Positions 8,676 to 17,263 of a stretch of DNA of 64,000 nt are shown here, piece by piece. The first letter of the stretch is position 1, and each line of letters starts with the position of its first letter. The DNA is from Acidimicrobiaceae bacterium (lineage in GTDB: Bacteria > Actinomycetota > Acidimicrobiia > Acidimicrobiales > RAAP-2): positions 18,062 to 82,061 of the forward strand of contig CANGPS010000006.1 in the NCBI GenBank assembly GCA_947456245.1, read 5' to 3'. The position numbers were made by a program, and so were the translations under genes. The notes beneath the pieces were generated by a model, which saw nothing but the letters and a program-made list of their open reading frames with translations, was not told the origin of the DNA and did not search any database.

Positions 8676-9580
8676 GTCGACGCATCCTCCACGAATGCGT
8701 CAGAGAACACGTGCCACTGCTCTGGGTGCTGTCGGATGAGCACGCTGAGCTGGTCGGCCACCAGCTGGCTCACACGATGGACATCAGCCCGGAGGCGACC
8801 CTCGCGCTGCGTCGGGATCGGCTCGGTCATGATCACGCAGTGCTCGCGGCCCGGCCCGGAGTAGACCACCCCACACAGCAGGACCGCACCGCTGCGCAAC
8901 GCCAACGTGGCTGGCCCCGCCGGGACCTTGGCCCGTCGGCCGTTGAGCTCGACCTCAATGCCGTCACCCGTGATGTCGCGGTCGGCGAGCAGGCCCACGA
9001 GCCCGCCCTCGTTGAGGGTCGAGAGGATCACCTTCCCCGCATCGCGGTCCAGGGGGGCGATGGCCAGCCCGATGGCCTCACGCTTGGCGATGAACCAGCT
9101 GAACAACTCGGGAGGATCGAGCACCTCGGCGACGGCGGTCATCGGGTAGCCCATGCGCGACAGCATCGCCCCACCCCACTCCCAGCTCCCCACGTGAGGA
9201 AGTGCCACGATGACGCCTCGGCCGGTCGACATCGCCGCGTCGAGGTGGTCGGCGCCCTCGACGATCACGATGCGGTCGTGGACCACCTCGAGCCCTGCAC
9301 CCGGCAGGGTGGCGCCCTCCGCCCAGTAGCGGGCATAGCTGGCGAAGGCCCGGCGGGTGAACCGGGCGAGGACGGCGTCGTCGACCGGGGTGTCGCTCCC
9401 GTGCTCGAGGAGCGCCCGCACGTTCTGCGACACAGCGGTGCGGGACCCGGATGGCTTGAGGGCGATCAGGCCACCGAAGACCTCTGCCACGCGGACGGCG
9501 AACTGCACCGGGAGCTGCTCGAGGATCGTCCCGAGCGCCTTCCAGATGAGATACCGACGGCGGTCGGCGCGATCGGACAC
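8672..9580 (-). CDS. patA: Phosphatidylinositol mannoside acyltransferase (PatA/LpxL family)
   Basis: A 302-residue membrane-associated acyltransferase of the LpxL/HtrB superfamily. The H-x4-D/E catalytic pair lies in ALPHVGSWEWGGAM, and later motifs for substrate binding (LLADRDITGDGIEVELNGR, PAGPATLALRSGA) are present. In mycobacteria the homologue between pgsA and pimA acylates the mannose of PIM1/PIM2, and the identical position here supports the same role. Overlaps pimA by four bases; seven bases separate it from pgsA. Confidence 0.88.
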   Translation of the reverse strand: MSDRADRRRYLIWKALGTILEQLPVQFAVRVAEVFGGLIALKPSGSRTAVSQNVRALLEHGSDTPVDDAVLARFTRRAFASYARYWAEGATLPGAGLEVVHDRIVIVEGADHLDAAMSTGRGVIVALPHVGSWEWGGAMLSRMGYPMTAVAEVLDPPELFSWFIAKREAIGLAIAPLDRDAGKVILSTLNEGGLVGLLADRDITGDGIEVELNGRRAKVPAGPATLALRSGAVLLCGVVYSGPGREHCVIMTEPIPTQREGRLRADVHRVSQLVADQLSVLIRQHPEQWHVFSDAFVEDAST

Positions 9581-9586
9581 CGGGGC

Positions 9587-10357
9587 TCAGGGGCGCTGCG
9601 ATGGGCGCTGGGATCGGCGGGAACGGGCGTCCCGACTCCCTGCGACCGCATCGCGTCGAGCCTGGAACCGCTCGCTGATCGCAGCGGAGCGGCGCCCAGA
9701 CGCCTCTCGCTCGCGCCACTCGCGCCACCTCGAGTCGGCGAGCTTCGCCCGCCGACGCTGGATGGCCTGCGGGGAGACCTCGCTGGCCAGCTTCCAGACA
9801 CGGACGAATCGACCCACCGCCGTGACCGAGGTCAGCACCAGGAGGATCCACAGCACCGGGACGAGCAGCACCGGGTCGAGGAACCCCACGCCGAGGAGGA
9901 TCATGCGCTCCGCCCGCTCCATGAGCCCGCCCTTGGCGCTCAGCCCCAGGGCCTCGGCCTTCGCCCGCTGGTACGAGACGATGGAGGTCACGCCGAGGAT
10001 GGCGAGCGGCAGCAGGGCGAGGTGGCCCTCCCCCTCGGAGATCAGGTACCACGAGACGCCGCCCATGAGCACGGCGTCCGCCACCCGATCGGTCACCGAG
10101 TCGAAGAACGCACCGCGCACCGAGGTGGTCCCGGCCGCCTTGGCCACCGGACCGTCGAAGAGGTCGTGGGCACCGGTGAGCGTCAGCAGCACGATGGCGA
10201 GGTAGAGGTGGCCGGTCGCGACGGCGACGGCAGTAGCGGTGGCGGTGACGAGGCCCGTCGCCGTGAGCACGTCAGCGGTGATCCCGTGGCTCTGCAGCCA
10301 CACCCCGACCGGCGCGGTCCGCTTGTCCACTGCACCTCTCCAGCGACCGTCGAACAT
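9587..10357 (-). CDS. pgsA: Phosphatidylinositol phosphate synthase (CDP-alcohol phosphatidyltransferase)
   Basis: An integral membrane enzyme of 256 residues that transfers a phosphatidyl group from CDP-diacylglycerol, in actinobacteria to inositol 1-phosphate. The signature D-x2-DG-x2-A-x-n-G-x3-D-x3-D is seen in DLFDGPVAKAAG followed by GAFFDSVTDR, with the usual AR replaced by AK. Multiple hydrophobic segments follow. The C-terminal about 45 residues are basic and disordered (Arg/Ser/Gln rich). Its position next to patA and pimA supports phosphoinositide rather than phosphatidylglycerol synthesis. Confidence 0.88.
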   Translation of the reverse strand: MFDGRWRGAVDKRTAPVGVWLQSHGITADVLTATGLVTATATAVAVATGHLYLAIVLLTLTGAHDLFDGPVAKAAGTTSVRGAFFDSVTDRVADAVLMGGVSWYLISEGEGHLALLPLAILGVTSIVSYQRAKAEALGLSAKGGLMERAERMILLGVGFLDPVLLVPVLWILLVLTSVTAVGRFVRVWKLASEVSPQAIQRRRAKLADSRWREWREREASGRRSAAISERFQARRDAVAGSRDARSRRSQRPSQRP

Positions 10358-10468
10358 CTGACCTCCGAAGCCCTGGCTGCGGCACGCTCATGGCCGCACA
10401 CCCGAGGGGTTCACTTCGTGGGCACCGGGGGTGGCGCCCTCGACCTCAAGGGTACTACCCCATCGATC

Positions 10469-11002
10469 TCAGTCGGTGATGGGGTCCCGTCCGTCCATCT
10501 GCGGCCACGCCTGAGTGACCTTCTCCCAGGTGGTGTCAAGCGACTCCGGCAGGACGCGCGTCTCGGCGATCGAGGTCATGAAGTTGGTGTCGCCCGCCCA
10601 TCGCGGGAGGGCATGGAGGTGCAGGTGGGCCGGGATGCCGGCACCGGCCGCCTCACCGAGGTTGGCTCCGAGGTTGATGCCTCCCGGCTGGTAGGCGACC
10701 TCGAGGGCCGCCACCGCACGCCGGGCCGTCGACCAGACGCCGGCCGCCTCGGCTTCGGTCAGGGCGAGCAGGTGCGACTCGTGGCGCCTCGGCAGGATCA
10801 GCAGGTGTCCGCTGCCATAGGGGAAGGCGTTGAGCACGCACATCGACACCGCATCGAGGTGGACGACCCCCGACTCGACGGTGACCCCCATCTCGGACAA
10901 GGCACAGAAGACGCACCGCCCAGCCTTGGCCTCGGCACCCACCTTGGTGGCCGCCGTGGACACGTACTCGGAGCGCCAGCTGGCCCAGAGCCGTTCGATC
11001 AC
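10469..11002 (-). CDS. HIT-family nucleotide phosphorylase/hydrolase
   Basis: A 177-residue histidine-triad protein with C-x2-C-like start of the fold (CVFCAL), LNAFPYGSGHLLILPRRH, and the triad HLHLHALPRW. It matches the mycobacterial Rv2613c type, described as an Ap4A phosphorylase, and lies in the same place between thrS and pgsA. The GTG start overlaps the thrS stop (GTGA). Substrate cannot be told from sequence alone. Confidence 0.9.
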   Translation of the reverse strand: MIERLWASWRSEYVSTAATKVGAEAKAGRCVFCALSEMGVTVESGVVHLDAVSMCVLNAFPYGSGHLLILPRRHESHLLALTEAEAAGVWSTARRAVAALEVAYQPGGINLGANLGEAAGAGIPAHLHLHALPRWAGDTNFMTSIAETRVLPESLDTTWEKVTQAWPQMDGRDPITD

Positions 11003-12987
11003 CCGACGGACGCGTCCTCAGGGGACCCGTGGTCGGCGACCTCCCTGGTGATGGCCCGGGCGAAGTCCTCGATCGTGACCCCGCGCTCGGGGGTGTCGGA
11101 GCCACGACGGTTGATCCCGACGGTCCGACCAGCGACATCGTCATCGCCGACCACGAGGATGTAGGGGATCTTCGACAGCTTTGCCTTGCGGACCCGGGCA
11201 CCGAGCGGCTCGGAGGCGGGCTCCACCTCGACCCTGATCCCAGACGAGGCCAGGAGGTGGCGCACCTCGAAGGCATAGTCCTCGTGGTCGTCGCGCACCG
11301 GGACGACGATGACCTGCTCCGGAGCAAGCCACGTGGGCAGGTTCCCGGCGTGGTGCTCGATGAGGATGGCCATGAATCGCTCCACCGTGCCGAAGAGGGC
11401 GCGGTGGATCATGATCGGACGGTGGCGGGCATTGTCTCCGCCGACGTACTCGAGCCCGAAGCGCTGCGGCAGCTGCAGGTCGAGCTGGATGGTCGACATC
11501 TGATGGGTCCGACCGATGGCATCCCGGGCCTGCACCGAGATCTTGGGGCCATAGAAGGCACCACCACCCTCGTCGAGCACGAGGGTCAGACCGGCCGACT
11601 CCGCCACGCGGCGAAGCGTCGACTCGGCGATCTCCCACTCCTCCTGCGTGCCGACCGCCTTGCCCTCGGGCTTGGTGGACAGCTCGAGGTAGAAGTCGTC
11701 GAGCCCGAACTCGCCGAGCAGGTCGAGGACGAAGGTCAGCAGCGACTCGAGCTCGGCCTCCATCTGCTCGAGGGTGCAGAAGATGTGGGCATCGTCCTGC
11801 GTCATCCCTCGAACCCGGGTGAGGCCGTGCACCACGCCGGACTTCTCGTAGCGGTACACCGACCCGAACTCGAACATCCGGATCGGCAGCTCGCGGTACG
11901 ACCGCTGGCGGGACCGGAAGATCAGGATGTGGAACGGACAGTTCATCGGCTTGAGGTAGTACTTCTGGCCGTCATCGAGCTCCATCGGGGGGTACATCCC
12001 GTCGGCGAACCAGTCGAGGTGCCCTGAGATCTCGAAGAGGTCTGACTTGGTCACGTGGGGGGTGTAGACGAACTCGTAGTCCGCCTCGACGTGGCGCTGG
12101 CGCGAGTAGTCCTCCATCACCCGACGGATGGTGCCGCCCCTCGGATGGAACACGGCGAGGCCGCTGCCGAGCTCGTCGGGGAAGCTGAACAGGTCCATCT
12201 GCGAGCCAAGCTTGCGGTGGTCGCGCTTCTCGGCCTCCTCGAGGCGGAACAGGTGCTGGGCGAGGGCGTCCTTGGACTCCCAGGCCGTGCCGTAGATGCG
12301 CTGGAGCTGCGGGCGCTTCTCATCGCCCCTCCAGTACGCACCGGCCACCCGCATGAGCTTGAAGTGCCCGAGCCGCTTGGTGGAGGGCACGTGGGGACCC
12401 CGGCAGAGGTCGGTGAAGGTGTCGGAGTTCTTGTACGCCGACACCACCGAGGCCCCGGCCGGTGCGTCGACCTCAGCCCCACCGCCAGCCACGGTCCGGA
12501 TGATCTCGGTCTTGAACGGCTGGGCGGCGAAGAGCTCGAGGCCCTCGTCGATCGTGTGCTCCGACCGCACGAAGGGCTGGTCCTCCTTGACGATCTCTCG
12601 CATGGTGGCCTCGATGCGCTCGAGGTCGTCATCGCTGAAGTGCTGGCCGTCGGGGAGCTCGAAGTCGTAGTAGAAGCCGTCCTCGATCACCGGGCCGATG
12701 GCGAAGTGCGCTCCTGGCCACAGTCGAAGCACCGCCTGGGCGAGCACGTGCGCCGTGGAGTGGCGAAGCACCTCACGACCAGCGGGCGTCGATGGCGTCA
12801 GGATGGCGATCGCCGCACCGTCGGGCAGCACCGTGCTCAGGTCGGCCTCGGTCCCGTCGACCGTGATCGCCAGGGCATCCTTGGCCAGCCGGGAGCCGAT
12901 CGATGCGGCCAGGTCCGCACCGGTGGCCCCCTCGTCGAGCTCCTTGGTGGAGCCATCGGGCAGTCGGACCATCACCTTCGAACTCAT
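10999..12987 (-). CDS. thrS: Threonine-tRNA ligase
   Basis: Class II synthetase that charges tRNA-Thr. The 662-residue product has an N-terminal TGS domain (residues 1-60), the editing/SAD domain (HVLAQAVLRLWPGAHFAIGP), and the catalytic core with MNCPFHILIF and PIMIHRALFGTVERF (motif 3), then the anticodon-binding domain. The ATG at 12987 gives the expected family length. No T-box-like leader fits in the 27-base gap to the mshC-like gene upstream, so regulation is probably through the operon promoter. Confidence 0.97.
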   Translation of the reverse strand: MSSKVMVRLPDGSTKELDEGATGADLAASIGSRLAKDALAITVDGTEADLSTVLPDGAAIAILTPSTPAGREVLRHSTAHVLAQAVLRLWPGAHFAIGPVIEDGFYYDFELPDGQHFSDDDLERIEATMREIVKEDQPFVRSEHTIDEGLELFAAQPFKTEIIRTVAGGGAEVDAPAGASVVSAYKNSDTFTDLCRGPHVPSTKRLGHFKLMRVAGAYWRGDEKRPQLQRIYGTAWESKDALAQHLFRLEEAEKRDHRKLGSQMDLFSFPDELGSGLAVFHPRGGTIRRVMEDYSRQRHVEADYEFVYTPHVTKSDLFEISGHLDWFADGMYPPMELDDGQKYYLKPMNCPFHILIFRSRQRSYRELPIRMFEFGSVYRYEKSGVVHGLTRVRGMTQDDAHIFCTLEQMEAELESLLTFVLDLLGEFGLDDFYLELSTKPEGKAVGTQEEWEIAESTLRRVAESAGLTLVLDEGGGAFYGPKISVQARDAIGRTHQMSTIQLDLQLPQRFGLEYVGGDNARHRPIMIHRALFGTVERFMAILIEHHAGNLPTWLAPEQVIVVPVRDDHEDYAFEVRHLLASSGIRVEVEPASEPLGARVRKAKLSKIPYILVVGDDDVAGRTVGINRRGSDTPERGVTIEDFARAITREVADHGSPEDASVG

Positions 12988-13014
12988 CGCATCCTCTTCA
13001 CTGGGGTCGTGCCG

Positions 13015-14139
13015 TCACAGGGTAACGCCGAGCAGCGCAGCGCCGGCTCTGACGCTGAGGCCAGAGGCGGCCAGCTCATCGAGGCCGGCGAGCGCACGCG
13101 GGGTGTCGAGATCGTCATCGAGGGCGGCCCGGACCACGGCCAGGCTGGCCCCGTCGTCGTCGGCGGTGGCGCCACGCCAGCGCTCCACCCGGGCCACGGC
13201 GTGATCGAGGTCGCCGTCGTGCCACTCCCAGTCGAACCGGTAGTGGTGCGCCAGCAGTGCGGTGCGCACCGCTGCCGCGTCCGCCCGCTCGAGCAGGTCG
13301 TCGACGAAGACGAGGTTCCCGAGCGACTTCGACATCTTGGTCCCGTCGAGGCCGACCAGCCCGATGTGGAACCAATGGCGGACGAATGGCCTCCCGGTCA
13401 CCGTCTCGCTCTGGGCGGTCTCGCACTCGTGGTGCGGGAACACGAGATCCCTCCCACCACCATGGACATCGAGGGTCTCTCCGAGCTCTCGCAGCGCCAG
13501 GGCCGAGCACTCCACGTGCCAGCCCGGCCGACCCGGGCCGAAGCGAGACTCCCAGGCCGGCTCGTCCTCGAGCGACGGCTGCCAGAGCACGAAGTCGAGC
13601 GGGTCGCGCTTGTTGGGGTCGTCGACGTTCCCGCCGTGCTCGGCGGCGAGCGCCAGCATCTCGGCCCGGTCCCGATGGCTCACCGAGCCGAACGCGGCGA
13701 AGCTCGACGCGTCGAAGTACACGGCACCCCCCGACTGGTAGGCCGCTCCTCGGTCGATGGCCGCCTGGATGAGCGACAGGATCTCTGGGATGGCCGAGGT
13801 GGCCCTGGGCTCGGAGTAGCTCGGCAGCAGCCCGAGCGCCGCCATCTGCCGGTCGAACGTGGCCATCTGCTCGGCCGCGAGGTCGAGGTAGTGGACACCG
13901 AGCTCGCGAGCCTTGCGCAGGATGTCATCGTCGACGTCCGTCACGTTGCGGACGCATCGGGTCTCGTGCCCGAGGTCGCGCAGGCGGCGCTGGAGGATGT
14001 CGAAGGCCATGTACACCGCGGCGTGCCCGAGGTGCGCCGTGTCATAGGGCGTGATGCCGCAGCTGTAGAGGGTGACCACCGGCCCGGCCTCGATCGGGAA
14101 GATCCCCTGACGGGCGGTGTCATAGAGGTTGACCGTCAT
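13015..14139 (-). CDS. mshC: MshC-type cysteine:GlcN-Ins ligase (CysS-like)
   Basis: A 374-residue class I synthetase-like protein. MshC joins cysteine to glucosaminyl-inositol in mycothiol synthesis and evolved from cysteinyl-tRNA synthetase. The HIGH-region reads YSCGITPYDTAHLGHA, the MshC form (CysS normally has CGPTVYD), and KMSKSLGNLV is the second ATP motif. The protein is about 90 residues shorter than CysS, lacking most of the anticodon-binding region. A diverged tRNA ligase cannot be fully excluded. The DsbA-like mycothiol-type enzyme at 55393 agrees with mycothiol use. Confidence 0.8.
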   Translation of the reverse strand: MTVNLYDTARQGIFPIEAGPVVTLYSCGITPYDTAHLGHAAVYMAFDILQRRLRDLGHETRCVRNVTDVDDDILRKARELGVHYLDLAAEQMATFDRQMAALGLLPSYSEPRATSAIPEILSLIQAAIDRGAAYQSGGAVYFDASSFAAFGSVSHRDRAEMLALAAEHGGNVDDPNKRDPLDFVLWQPSLEDEPAWESRFGPGRPGWHVECSALALRELGETLDVHGGGRDLVFPHHECETAQSETVTGRPFVRHWFHIGLVGLDGTKMSKSLGNLVFVDDLLERADAAAVRTALLAHHYRFDWEWHDGDLDHAVARVERWRGATADDDGASLAVVRAALDDDLDTPRALAGLDELAASGLSVRAGAALLGVTL

Positions 14140-14161
14140 CGGCCTGCGTCCCGGATCGCGC

Positions 14162-14812
14162 TCAGAGCCCGGCGATGCGGAGCGTCGAGTGTGCCTTGTG
14201 ACGGATGTTCATCGTGATGCACACCGCCGTGAAGGCCTCGATCGGCGACGCCTGCGCCAAGCTGCCCGCGTCGATGCCCCGGAGCCCCTCGATCGAGTCG
14301 ATCAGCTCGATGGTGGCGGCGCGGGCCCGGTCGGAGTCCCCGCACACGAGGACGTCGGCGACGAGGCCCGAGTCGAGCTTCTCCATGTCGGCGGCCGGGA
14401 GGTGGTGGAAGGAGGCCGCCACGTCGGATCCCGGGAGGGCGGCCGAGATCTGGCCGGCCATCGACCCGCGCGGCGGGTAGAGCGGCAGCATCTCGCGACC
14501 CTCCTTCGTCAGGGCGTTCACCATCGACACCACGATGCGACCGTTGAGCGCCGACGAGAGCGACTTCGCCGTGGCGACGGCGCCCTCCCACGGCGTCGCG
14601 ATCACCACGAGGTCGCATCCGGCCGCGTCCTCGTTGCTCGTGCCGACCAGGTCGAGCGTGGATCCCTCGACCCGCCCCCGGAGGTCGGCGGCGACCTCCT
14701 CAGCCCTGGCGGCATCGCGCGAGCCGAGGCAGACCGAGTGGCCAGCCACCGCCGAGCGAATGGCGAGCCCACGTCCCGCCGGTCCTGTTCCTCCGATGAT
14801 TCCGATGCGCAT
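14162..14812 (-). CDS. npdG: F420-dependent NADP oxidoreductase
   Basis: A 216-residue single-domain Rossmann protein that exchanges hydride between reduced F420 and NADP. It shows the NADP motif MRIGIIGGTGPAGRGLA, a basic loop (GSRDAARAEE) for the 2'-phosphate, VVIATPWEG, and the F420-side motif SFHHLPAADM. Length and motifs match the Fno/NpdG family. It ends 22 bases before the mshC-like start and may be the first gene of the long reverse-strand operon, divergent from the enoyl reductase. Confidence 0.9.
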   Translation of the reverse strand: MRIGIIGGTGPAGRGLAIRSAVAGHSVCLGSRDAARAEEVAADLRGRVEGSTLDLVGTSNEDAAGCDLVVIATPWEGAVATAKSLSSALNGRIVVSMVNALTKEGREMLPLYPPRGSMAGQISAALPGSDVAASFHHLPAADMEKLDSGLVADVLVCGDSDRARAATIELIDSIEGLRGIDAGSLAQASPIEAFTAVCITMNIRHKAHSTLRIAGL

Positions 14813-14865
14813 GCCCCAAGCATCCCACAGCCCCGCGGGCGGTTTGGGCGCTGTAGGTTGCGACC

Positions 14866-15669
14866 ATGGGCCTTCTCGATGGAAAGACCGTCCTCGTCAC
14901 CGGCATCCTGACCGACGCCTCGCTCGCCTTCGCCATCGCCGAGCGCACCCAGCTCGAGGGTGGAACCGTGATCGCCACCGGGTTCGGTCGAGGGCTCTCG
15001 CTCACGAGGCGCGTCCTGCGCAAGCTCCCTGACACCCCGGAGCTCATCGAGCTCGATGTCGCCGACCCCGACTCGCTCGCCTCGGCGGCCGCAGCGGTCA
15101 GCGAGATCACCGACCACCTCGACGGCGTGGTGCACGCCGTTGGCTTCGCCCCCGAGGCCTGCCTCGGACACGGCATGATGGCTGCCAGCCAGGAAGAGGC
15201 CGCCACCGCCTTCACCATCTCGGCCTACTCGCTGGCCGCCCTGTGCCGGACCTTCCACCCGATGCTCTGCCGTGCCCCTGCGGGAGCGTCGGTGGTCGGC
15301 CTCGACTTCGACGCCTCCCGAGCCTGGCCCCTCTACGACTGGATGGGCGTCATGAAGGCATCGCTCGAGAGCCTCTCGCGCTACCTGGCCCGAGACCTCG
15401 GCCCCGATCAGATCCGGGTCAACCTCGTGGCGGCCGGTCCGATCCGGACCATGGCGGCCAAGTCGATCCCCGGATTCTCCACCTTCGAGGACACCTGGTC
15501 GGCGGGCGCCCCACTCGGCTGGGACGTTGGCGACGCCGGTCCGGTGGCCAGCGCCACCGTCGCACTGCTGAGCGACCTGTTCCCAGCCACCACCGGCGAG
15601 ATCCTCCACGTCGACGGTGGCATCCACGCCCTCGGGGCCATCAGTCCGAGCCCACCACCCGTCGCCTGA
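14866..15669 (+). CDS. fabI: Enoyl-[acyl-carrier-protein] reductase, InhA/FabI type
   Basis: An NADH-dependent reductase for the last step of each fatty acid elongation cycle. The 267-residue SDR starts GLLDGKTVLVTGILTDAS, the typical split glycine motif of FabI/InhA, and carries the active-site pattern Y-x3-M-x3-K (YDWMGVMK) with an upstream aromatic region. C-terminal AAGPIRTMAAKSIPGF is the substrate loop. It has no fabG or other fatty acid genes nearby. InhA (FAS-II in mycobacteria) and FabI cannot be told apart here. Confidence 0.92.
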   Translation: MGLLDGKTVLVTGILTDASLAFAIAERTQLEGGTVIATGFGRGLSLTRRVLRKLPDTPELIELDVADPDSLASAAAAVSEITDHLDGVVHAVGFAPEACLGHGMMAASQEEAATAFTISAYSLAALCRTFHPMLCRAPAGASVVGLDFDASRAWPLYDWMGVMKASLESLSRYLARDLGPDQIRVNLVAAGPIRTMAAKSIPGFSTFEDTWSAGAPLGWDVGDAGPVASATVALLSDLFPATTGEILHVDGGIHALGAISPSPPPVA

Positions 15670-15747
15670 CCCGGTTCAGGGTGGCACCGGCGAAGCCCCG
15701 CCGATGATCTACCCTAAGGACCGCTTGCGACTTTCCGGGGGGGTGGC

Positions 15748-17250
15748 GTGACCACGGTTGAAGACAGGGACGACCACGCCGACGGCGAGCACGCCGTCGC
15801 CACACCGCTCCCCGTCCCCTCCGATCCGCGAGGCCGCCCATGGGAGGACGCCTCGTGGACCTGGAAGATCCTGCTCAGCGACTTCGCGCTGAGCGCCGTC
15901 GCCGTTGTCGCCGGGCTCGCCATCGTGGCTCCCATGGCGACGAACAAGGCCAACCAGATCGACGCCTACTGGACCAACGTCGTGGCCTTCTCCTCGTACC
16001 CGCTGTGCATCGTGGTCGGCATGGCGATCGCTGGGACCTATCGGTCGAACCTGCGCAGCCCGAACCAGAGCACCTTCTCGATGCTCAAGGACTTCCTGTT
16101 CGGCGTGAGCTTCGGCGCCATCGTCTCCCTCGCCGTCTCGAACCTGCTCCACCACCTCTTCAACACCCACCGCTCCACCTCCGTCGTCGTCATCGCCGTC
16201 TCGATGCTGTGCTTCGTGCTCATCACGGCCGGCCGCATGCTGCTGCGCCATCGGGCGCTGACCCGTCGCCCGGTCCGCGTGCTGCTCGTGGACTCCGGCC
16301 TGCGCAAGGATCGGATCTCCACCCACATCGCCATCCAGCACGGGTTCCACCTCGTCGGATGGGTCCTCCCGACCGGGCCTGCCCCAGAGGAGGCCGTCGG
16401 CGTCCTCGAGGACCTCGAGCAGCTCGTCCAGGACCTCAGCATCGATCGGGTCATCATCGGGTCGACCGGGTTGATCGGGGCCGAGACCGCCGGGATCTAC
16501 CGATCGGTGCTGCCCTTCGCAAAGGTGTCGCTCGTTCCGCGCGGCTTCGAGCTCGTCTCGTGGCGTTCGCGGCTGACCGACCTGTCCGGGCTGCCGCTCC
16601 TCGAGGTGGCACCTCCGCTCATGACGTGGTGGGATCGCTCGGTCAAGCGGCTCACCGACATCGTCGGCGCCGTGCTGGCCATCGCGGTGACCCTTCCGGT
16701 CTGGATCATCCTGGCCATCGTCATCAAGGCCACGTCTGAGGGCCCGGTGTTCTTCCGCCAGCCGCGCATCGGCCGGGCCGGTCGCGTGTTCTCCATCATC
16801 AAGTTCCGCACCATGACCACGGTTCCGGAGGAGGACGCCGGAGCCGAGGACCAGGCCGGGCTCGAGGAGCCCTCCGAGCTGCCCCTCCACGTGAGCCGAG
16901 GCAAGGCCAAGCTCGCCAACCGGCCGACCCGGGTCGGTGCCGTGCTGCGCAAGTACGGGATCGACGAGATCCCCCAGTTCCTCAACGTGCTGCGCGGCGA
17001 CATGTCCATCGTCGGGCCACGGCCCTTCGTCCCCTCGGAGTCCGATCCCCTCGAGGGGTGGTCGGCCCGACGCTTCGAGGTCCGGCCGGGCATCACCGGC
17101 CTCTGGCAGGTCTCCGGTCGCAACGAGCTGAGCGCCGAGGACCTGCGGCAGCTCGACTACCTGTACGTCGCCTCCTGGTCGTTCGTCTGGGACCTGCGCA
17201 TCATGGCCGAGACGCCAACCGTGATGGTCAAGGGCCTTGGGTCGTACTGA
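15748..17250 (+). CDS. Polyprenyl-phosphate sugar phosphotransferase (WbaP/CpsE type)
   Basis: Starts polysaccharide repeat-unit synthesis by moving a sugar 1-phosphate onto undecaprenyl phosphate. The 500-residue product has about four N-terminal membrane segments (residues 30-175), a middle nucleotide-binding-like domain, and a C-terminal bacterial sugar transferase domain from about residue 295 with PVFFRQPRIGRAG, IIKFRTM, YGIDEIPQFLNVLRGDMS, VGPRP and RPGITGLWQVSGRN. The GTG start follows a weak purine-rich site. First gene of the polysaccharide cluster; the next gene starts near or just inside its end. Confidence 0.93.
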   Translation: MTTVEDRDDHADGEHAVATPLPVPSDPRGRPWEDASWTWKILLSDFALSAVAVVAGLAIVAPMATNKANQIDAYWTNVVAFSSYPLCIVVGMAIAGTYRSNLRSPNQSTFSMLKDFLFGVSFGAIVSLAVSNLLHHLFNTHRSTSVVVIAVSMLCFVLITAGRMLLRHRALTRRPVRVLLVDSGLRKDRISTHIAIQHGFHLVGWVLPTGPAPEEAVGVLEDLEQLVQDLSIDRVIIGSTGLIGAETAGIYRSVLPFAKVSLVPRGFELVSWRSRLTDLSGLPLLEVAPPLMTWWDRSVKRLTDIVGAVLAIAVTLPVWIILAIVIKATSEGPVFFRQPRIGRAGRVFSIIKFRTMTTVPEEDAGAEDQAGLEEPSELPLHVSRGKAKLANRPTRVGAVLRKYGIDEIPQFLNVLRGDMSIVGPRPFVPSESDPLEGWSARRFEVRPGITGLWQVSGRNELSAEDLRQLDYLYVASWSFVWDLRIMAETPTVMVKGLGSY

Positions 17251-17263
17251 GCCCTCGCAGGCA

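Noticed and set aside
8711..11164. An 817-codon open frame on the forward strand
   Set aside because: It lies antisense to patA, pgsA and the HIT gene, which have clear motifs; the product is compositionally odd and without domains. A high-GC shadow.
12988..13014. T-box or attenuator in front of thrS
   Set aside because: The gap is only 27 bases, too short for such a leader.
12055..14217. A 720-codon forward frame
   Set aside because: Antisense to thrS and the mshC-like gene; no motifs.
17237..17263. TTG start for the first GT4 gene
   Set aside because: It would add nine non-conserved residues and overlap the upstream gene; GTG 17264 begins the fold.
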